Of a stretch of DNA of 64,000 nt, positions 59,553-64,000 are shown piece after piece. The notes beneath the pieces were generated by a model. It made no database searches. It was not told the origin of the DNA and was given only the letters and a program-made list of their open reading frames with translations. The position numbers and the translations under genes were made by a program. The stretch's first letter is position 1, and every line of letters begins with the position of its first letter. Where the stretch lies: assembly GCA_964388455.1 (NCBI GenBank), contig CAYMAN010000010.1, positions 13,992 through 77,991 on the forward strand. Reading direction: 5' to 3'. The stretch is from JBBRWO01 sp964388455. GTDB taxonomy: Bacteria; Actinomycetota; Coriobacteriia; Anaerosomatales; JAAXUF01.

Positions 59553-60851
59553 TTAGGACCGCTCGACTATCGCCGAAATGCGCCGCGTTCTCCGCGCCGC
59601 ACGCAAGTGTCCCACACTGTCCAAGTACGCTCGGGCTCTTTCAAGAACTCCATGGCTCTCACGGGTGGGCAAAGAATGCTCCTGGATGCTGCCATGATCC
59701 GCGAGCGCGAAGTTGCACGTCACTGATGCGTCCGCCTGATCAGCGAACGCACCTTCCTGCTCGAGCGCATCCAGGAGGCGCTCCATGCCGAAGGCGAATC
59801 CGGTTGAGGGTATCACCGCCGGGAAACCCTCGGGCACGAAGTTGCCGAGGAGCCGGTCGTATCGTCCTCCGCCGCCCACCTCAACATGGCGCTTCTCGCC
59901 CACGAGATCTACCTCAAACGTCAGGCCGGTATAGTACTCATGTGAACGGACCACACAAAAGTCAATCTCCACCTGTACGTTCGAACTGATCAGAGCACTT
60001 GTCACCGAGTCCAGGTAATCTAGTTCTGAGGCGATTGAGTTTCCGAGCGCAGTGTGGTCCTTCTGGGTCACGGCTCCGGTCGCTCGTTCAACCAGATACT
60101 CCCAGCGCGACTGATCGGCGAGCGTGCACGACGCGGCAATCAGTGTTGCCTTCACGCCTGCGGCTGCAGCCGGGAACCTCTCGCTCTTCTTGCCTGCCTT
60201 GCACTCTGCGATGGTATCGAGATACTCCTTGAGCTCAACTCGCTGCGCTGCGTTGAGGCCGCTCTCCTCGGCGAGCTTCAGGAAGAGGCGGTTCGAACTC
60301 AGGCGAAAGACAACGTCAATGTTCTCGAGGTCTAGAGCAAGCAGCATTTCGTGAGCGAGAACTAGCGGCTCGATGTCTGCTTCGACTCCATCAGCTCCCA
60401 GGATCTCAACCCCGAACTGAGAGAATGCCCTGCCCTTTCCCATCCACAGGGACGAGGTGAGCTCATTGCGAAAGCACTCGATATCGTAGTAGACCTTCTT
60501 GCCAAGATGGTTCACGGACGCGCCATCCTCGGACCTCAGCTGATTGCCCAGCCAACGAGTCACTGACACGGTGCCTTCAGGAATCAGGATGGCCTCGGTC
60601 ACGCCAGGTGCGGTGCCGTAGCTGTCGGCGAAGTCGTGAATGTCAAAGAAGAAGCAAGACCGACGATCCCACTCCGGCCAAGGCGACTTGCCAACAATGT
60701 CCTCGGAATAGGCATCAGCGCGCTCAATTAGAGAGACGGCAAGCGGCTCATAGCCGAATGCCTCCGTAAACTGTGAGAACACTGCCGCGAGATACTTCCT
60801 CCGTCTCAGCTCCACCCCATAGCGATCGCGCATCCCAATGATGTTATCCAT
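59553..60851 (-). CDS. divergent HisRS-like/HisZ-like class II synthetase-fold protein
   Basis: A 432-residue relative of histidyl-tRNA synthetase catalytic domains. It keeps a motif-2-like FRNELTSSLWMGKGRAFSQF with Phe-Arg-x-Glu, the histidine-loop analogue CVVRSHEYYTGLTFEVDLV, a GGGGRYDRLLG loop and motif 3 STGFAFGMERLLDAL; an anticodon-binding domain is not evident. Such proteins serve as HisZ (regulatory subunit of HisG) or as amino-acid-activating enzymes in biosynthesis. No hisG is nearby. It lies 21 nt before hisS, behind a T-box motif. The start at 60851 is tentative; 60875 is an alternative. Confidence 0.75.
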   Translation of the reverse strand: MDNIIGMRDRYGVELRRRKYLAAVFSQFTEAFGYEPLAVSLIERADAYSEDIVGKSPWPEWDRRSCFFFDIHDFADSYGTAPGVTEAILIPEGTVSVTRWLGNQLRSEDGASVNHLGKKVYYDIECFRNELTSSLWMGKGRAFSQFGVEILGADGVEADIEPLVLAHEMLLALDLENIDVVFRLSSNRLFLKLAEESGLNAAQRVELKEYLDTIAECKAGKKSERFPAAAAGVKATLIAASCTLADQSRWEYLVERATGAVTQKDHTALGNSIASELDYLDSVTSALISSNVQVEIDFCVVRSHEYYTGLTFEVDLVGEKRHVEVGGGGRYDRLLGNFVPEGFPAVIPSTGFAFGMERLLDALEQEGAFADQADASVTCNFALADHGSIQEHSLPTRESHGVLERARAYLDSVGHLRAARRTRRISAIVERS

Positions 60852-60990
60852 AGCCCCCCATTTCTGTTGGCCCATCTGGACGGGGTCTGATCCCCGCATG
60901 GAGGCAAATTCTACCACTAGGTAGTTGCGCTCGCCACGACGCCGAAGTGCCGCCGCCCGAGTATCAACGACATCGTCGCAAGATCGACGC

Positions 60991-61080
60991 TGGAAGGGCG
61001 GGGGGCCTGAGTCCCGCGGTACCACCCCCATCCTCGGCACGATGCGCAGGTGCTGCCCAGGCTCCCCCCATGGGTGAAGG
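60991..61080 (-). promoter_or_regulatory. T-box antiterminator/antisequestrator motif
   Basis: On the minus strand GGATGGGGGTGGTACCGCGG carries the T-box consensus (GGTGGTACCGCG) that binds the tRNA acceptor end. Helix A1 (GGATGGG with CCCTTCC, one mismatch) and helix A2 (GCGGG with CCCGC) form around it, and a GCAC/GTGC stem lies upstream. T-boxes regulate aminoacyl-tRNA synthetase and amino-acid genes in response to uncharged tRNA. Only about 60 nt separate it from the HIT gene, so a normal Stem I is missing or overlaps that gene; the specifier codon is not identified. Confidence 0.7.
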
Positions 61081-61081
61081 G

Positions 61082-61537
61082 TTACTGGCGAATGTACCTT
61101 GCCAGTGCGGCGAGCTCGGAGTCGTCCGCACGCTCCCAATCATATGAGGACAAGTAGCCCTCGTACCTATCGAAGTACTTGGCGACGCCAAGCGCGCGCG
61201 ATTGCCACTCCGTGGCTCCCGCTGTGCCGTGCATCGGAGATAGCTTGCTGTGAGCGTGGTCTACTCCGAAGCCTTCGAAGAACATGCCCGTGCGACCCAC
61301 CCCCTCGAGTTTTGAGTCAAGCAGCCGCGCGACACGTTTGCTCGCAATTACCAACTTAGAGAGCGTCTCGTCAGGCAACTCAAAGAGATACGCCGGGTAA
61401 TGCAACTTAGGGATTACGACCGTGAAGCCCTTGGTGTTGGGGAAGATTGAGAGGAACGCCAAATGTTCCTCGTCCTCCCAGACCCGATGGCACGGAGCGT
61501 TGCCGGCAACAATGTCGCAGAACACGCATTCACCCAC
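61082..61537 (-). CDS. HIT-family (histidine triad) nucleotide hydrolase
   Basis: A 151-residue HIT protein: N-terminal CVFCDIVAGNAPCHRVWED with two cysteines of a zinc knuckle, FTVVIPKLHYPAY, and the triad region GVDHAHSKLSPMHG, where the canonical HxHxHxx is altered to HAHSKLSPMH. HIT proteins hydrolyse nucleoside phosphoramidates and aminoacyl-adenylates; some related enzymes give self-immunity to nucleotide antibiotics of the microcin C type. This location beside synthetase paralogues makes a detoxifying or proofreading role plausible. Confidence 0.85.
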   Translation of the reverse strand: MGECVFCDIVAGNAPCHRVWEDEEHLAFLSIFPNTKGFTVVIPKLHYPAYLFELPDETLSKLVIASKRVARLLDSKLEGVGRTGMFFEGFGVDHAHSKLSPMHGTAGATEWQSRALGVAKYFDRYEGYLSSYDWERADDSELAALARYIRQ

Positions 61538-61615
61538 TGCTCAGATCCTTTCTCCCGAAGCCCAAGCCAAAGTGCTCCCCTGGGCTCAAAGTGGTGTTCG
61601 TGCCAAGTCCGCCTC

Positions 61616-61852
61616 TCATTGTGAGTCATGGTACTCGACGCAGGGTTTGTAGTAGCGCTTTCGGGCAAGATGGCCACACAAACGCGTGAGAAGCGACACC
61701 GTGACCATCTGCGTTGCAGAGACAGGCTTTCCTCCAGCAGCTTCTATCATCATCCGCAATTCCATCCGCTCGACAGGATCTTGGTGCTGTCGGAAGCGTC
61801 CAATCGACTTCCCAAATGCGAAAGCGCCTCTGCAGGGCCTGAGTACCTCCAT
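61616..61852 (-). CDS. small protein of unknown function
   Basis: A 78-residue frame that begins 3 nt after the preceding gene and 78 nt before the HIT gene. The product (MEVLRPCRGAFAFGKSIGRF to KRYYKPCVEYHDSQ) has a natural-looking composition with three cysteines and several basic residues, and codon choice like its neighbours. I recognise no family, and no strong ribosome binding site is visible. Confidence 0.4.
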   Translation of the reverse strand: MEVLRPCRGAFAFGKSIGRFRQHQDPVERMELRMMIEAAGGKPVSATQMVTVSLLTRLCGHLARKRYYKPCVEYHDSQ

Positions 61853-61855
61853 GCA

Positions 61856-62519
61856 TTACGGCTTCCTCACATCGGGAGCACTTCGTTCGGTAATTGCGAG
61901 CAGTCCCTTCGCCACTTGCGCGTCTTCATCGCTTCGAAATCGCCACCACGGCGATCGGTGGGCTCCCCGTCCTACTTCGATCAGAATCCGCTGCGCCCTG
62001 TCGATTTGACCAGCCTGCATGACGTCATCGAGGACGTCTACGGCAGCAAACCTCGTGAGTGCATCGCCGGCGCTCAGGGCCAGCGTCAAGAGCCTCTCGA
62101 ACATGTGGCTGTCTAAGTCATCAGCCGAGAATCTAGTGGCAATGGAGGCAAACGCCAGGTACAGACGTTCCAAATCATCGGAAAACAGATCATCCCTGAC
62201 AACGGCCCTAGCAACAGGATTCGCAAACTCAGAGTTGTACACGGCAATTCGAAGTGATTGCGCACGCACACGACTCCGTTCCACATTCAGTGCCTCAACA
62301 ACGCCCCCCACTCCAGAGGCCGCCTCCAAGCGGGCAACCGCCAATTGGCGTGAGAGCTCGGCTCCAGGCTTCCCATTCGCCAGAATCGTCTCGACGCGAT
62401 CGAGGTCCTCTCGCGAGCCACGAGCACCTAGGAAAGCGACAGCCCCCCACTTGGTCAAATCGGTTGCCCTGTTCAAGATGGCGGAATGCGTCCTCAATTG
62501 AGTAGTCGTCCGAATCCAT
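61856..62519 (-). pseudogene. HEAT-like protein gene with a frameshift in a run of six C (G on the coding strand)
   Basis: The N-terminal part in one frame (MDSDDYSIEDAFRHLEQGNR, FDQVG) continues in another frame as AVAFLGARGSREDLDRVETI and on to RSAPDVRKP. The switch lies at the C6 run at 62442-62447; with five instead of six bases the frames join to give about 220 residues of helical, HEAT/armadillo-like sequence with many Ala, Leu and Arg. Without the correction the gene would begin inside the second frame. It may be a true inactivation, a phase-variable tract or a sequencing error. It is the first gene of the minus-strand run. Confidence 0.6.
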
Positions 62520-62599
62520 CCCGTCACACCCAATCAGTATCGGAACCTGAGTACCACCCATGCTCCCGGTCTCGTGCGTCGTCTGTCAGACGGCGGCAC

Positions 62600-63733
62600 T
62601 CACGCTACGGGTTCCAGCCCCCAGTCCCGCACGCCCCTGCCGTCAACGAAGCGCCACTCCGCACGGCACTTGTCGCAGTCAATCCGCACGTCGTGCTCGC
62701 GGAAGCCTGGGATGTTGTCGTGCTCTTCGATGATCGTCCCGTCACCGCAGGGGCACAGGTACTCACAGCGCTCCACGGTCCCGGTGCCGGCGCCCCATCC
62801 TCCGTGGTCGTGCGCACCTCCGCCGATCCGCTCGGTGCGAACGGGTGCTGATGATGGCGCCGACCTCATCCACTCCGCGATCGCGCTGACCACGGCGTCG
62901 TAAGCCTCGGGTGAGTGTGAAACTTCATGGAAGATCGCCAGCAGCTCGTCGGGGGTGCGTGCGATGCGGTGGTCGCTGTCTCGGACGCCTGCGGAGTAGT
63001 CGCCCGCGAGGTCACCCACTACGTCGTTGCGACCGGCCTGCAGAATCAGCCAGTCGTGGAACGTGGCTGGCTCGTCCATCGACACCGGCCGGACCCAGCC
63101 ATCTGTGATGGGCTCGCCCTCTGACGCCTGTGCAAGCGCGATTCGAAGGTGCTGGTATCCGGCGGGGCGATAGTGGTCGACCTGCGGTCGGATCTGTCCA
63201 GGTCCGACCATCTGGCGCACGTAGTCGTGCTCGCGCTTCGGCACGCCGATCAGAAGGTTCGGGCCAGCGCCGTCCGGGTCGGCAATCCGGAGCCCGAGCG
63301 CTGCTGCCGCCCAGATCAGTCGGCCGTTGGACACGTAAGAGCAATGCGGACTAAGAAACCTCTCCGCGGTATGCTTCAAGGAATAGCTGCTCACCTCCGG
63401 CTTCTGGGCGCCTGAGATAGGGGTGAACATCCGGAGCATGTCCGTGAGGAGGGCGAGCTCAACGAAGTCGGTTTCGCCGTTGAAGCCCCACGAGGCTTCC
63501 GACGAGCGGCCGTTCTCGCCGAGGATGGGGTCGCCGCCGTGCGCGCCGACCAATTCGTGATTGGCGAGGACAGCGACTAGCCGCCGTGCGCTAACTCGCT
63601 CACCGAGGAGCCCCTGGGCCAGTGGGGAGTTCATCTGCCGCAAGGCGGCGGTGTACTTCGTGCCGGTAAAGTCGGCCCAAGCGCGCGCATCCTGCTGGAG
63701 GTCACGATTCTGGGTGTGGTTATTCGAGCTCAT
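62600..63733 (-). CDS. protein of unknown function with a C-terminal zinc-binding-like region
   Basis: A 377-residue cytoplasmic protein. The N-terminal region (RAWADFTGTKYTAALRQMNS, GERVSARRLVAVLANHELVG) and a middle TFHDWLILQAGRNDVVGDLA, followed by a YozE/SAM-like helix set (DSDHRIARTPDELLAIFHEV), recall proteins of actinobacterial plasmids and phages, though I cannot name the family. The C-terminal 75 residues carry Cys pairs (CEYLCPCGDG and CDKCRAEWRF), a likely zinc site. The ATG at 63733 is chosen because the sequence starts to look coherent there; the frame extends to 63931. Confidence 0.6.
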   Translation of the reverse strand: MSSNNHTQNRDLQQDARAWADFTGTKYTAALRQMNSPLAQGLLGERVSARRLVAVLANHELVGAHGGDPILGENGRSSEASWGFNGETDFVELALLTDMLRMFTPISGAQKPEVSSYSLKHTAERFLSPHCSYVSNGRLIWAAAALGLRIADPDGAGPNLLIGVPKREHDYVRQMVGPGQIRPQVDHYRPAGYQHLRIALAQASEGEPITDGWVRPVSMDEPATFHDWLILQAGRNDVVGDLAGDYSAGVRDSDHRIARTPDELLAIFHEVSHSPEAYDAVVSAIAEWMRSAPSSAPVRTERIGGGAHDHGGWGAGTGTVERCEYLCPCGDGTIIEEHDNIPGFREHDVRIDCDKCRAEWRFVDGRGVRDWGLEPVA

Positions 63734-64000
63734 CTCAATCTCTGTTCCGGGCCATGCAGCCCACGCCCGCCAGCCCTGTGACATGAGAGAGATTCTCGAT
63801 CCAACAGGTACTGCTTCTCTGGATCGGCAACCGTTGTCCTCGGCGTCTTCGTCGCGTGGGGACTCAGACTCGGAGAGAGGCAGTCCAGACTGCCTACGCA
63901 GATTATAGTCGGGGGTCTTCTGCACGTCCACAGCACAAACGGGCCGGAGCGCGTAAGAATTTGGGGGGTCTACTCTCAGTTCATGGGATTGAGCATCCCT
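63734..64000. other. upstream region, no gene seen
   Basis: About 270 nt between the last gene and the window edge. The minus-strand frame of the last gene continues to 63931 but its sequence there is low in coherence. The final bases contain TTGGGGGGTC on the plus strand and no other feature. Confidence 0.4.

Overview
The window comes from a high-GC anaerobic bacterium, most likely an actinobacterium of the Coriobacteriia/OPB41 kind. The evidence is a surface hydrolase with cell-wall-binding-2 repeats, a complete oxygen-independent (cbi-type) corrin pathway, a selenoprotein gene with a bacterial SECIS element, and a set of multi-PAS hybrid kinases. The lineage is an inference; there is no rRNA gene in the window.

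Left part (1-17 kb). A truncated secreted protein at the left edge is followed by about 1 kb of debris with a tyrosine-recombinase relic. Next come five minus-strand signalling genes (PocR/PAS/GAF kinase, PAS kinase, CheR-type methyltransferase, HAMP-GAF hybrid kinase with two receivers, receiver-kinase), then a cell-wall-binding M28 peptidase, tRNA-Glu(CTC) and three small secreted or membrane-anchored proteins.

Cobalamin operon (17.4-36.9 kb). Eighteen minus-strand genes, mostly overlapping by about 4 nt, run from cbiA to cbiB behind a cobalamin riboswitch: cbiA, cbiX-cbiC, cbiD-cbiE, a thiC/bzaF-type gene, cobT, cbiT, cbiL, cbiF, the cobalt importer cbiMNQO, cbiG, cbiH, cbiJ-cobA, cbiP, cobD, cbiB. 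A divergent plus-strand gene encodes the siroheme/precorrin-2 fusion enzyme that feeds the pathway.

Cassette array (37.06-53.7 kb). Three cargo blocks are separated by a repeated junction. The junction has a 19-nt core identical in four copies that looks like a tRNA 3' end, hairpins with compensatory base changes on one side, and a long perfect hairpin on the other. No integrase lies inside. Cargo 1 is a MerR regulator with a 40-residue CGCGC protein, and a sulfur/selenium operon (ArsR-rhodanese, DsrE protein, membrane selenoprotein, cysteine desulfurase, nucleosidase). Cargo 2 is an AbiEi/AbiEii toxin-antitoxin pair. Cargo 3 holds a Fic protein, a DUF6448-like protein, a CcdA/thioredoxin set, a MarR-HMA-P1B-ATPase metal operon, a monooxygenase-like protein and an IS3-family element.

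Right part (54.3-64 kb). A minus-strand operon-like cluster encodes two ATP-grasp ligases (a tandem duplication sharing a 905-nt apparently identical block but with divergent C-termini), an MFS exporter, a full histidyl-tRNA synthetase, a second divergent HisRS-like protein behind a T-box antiterminator motif, a HIT hydrolase, a small unknown protein and a HEAT-like gene with a frameshift. I read this as a candidate biosynthesis, self-resistance and export cluster for an aminoacyl- or peptidyl-type small molecule; that function is inferred. A protein of unknown function closes the window.
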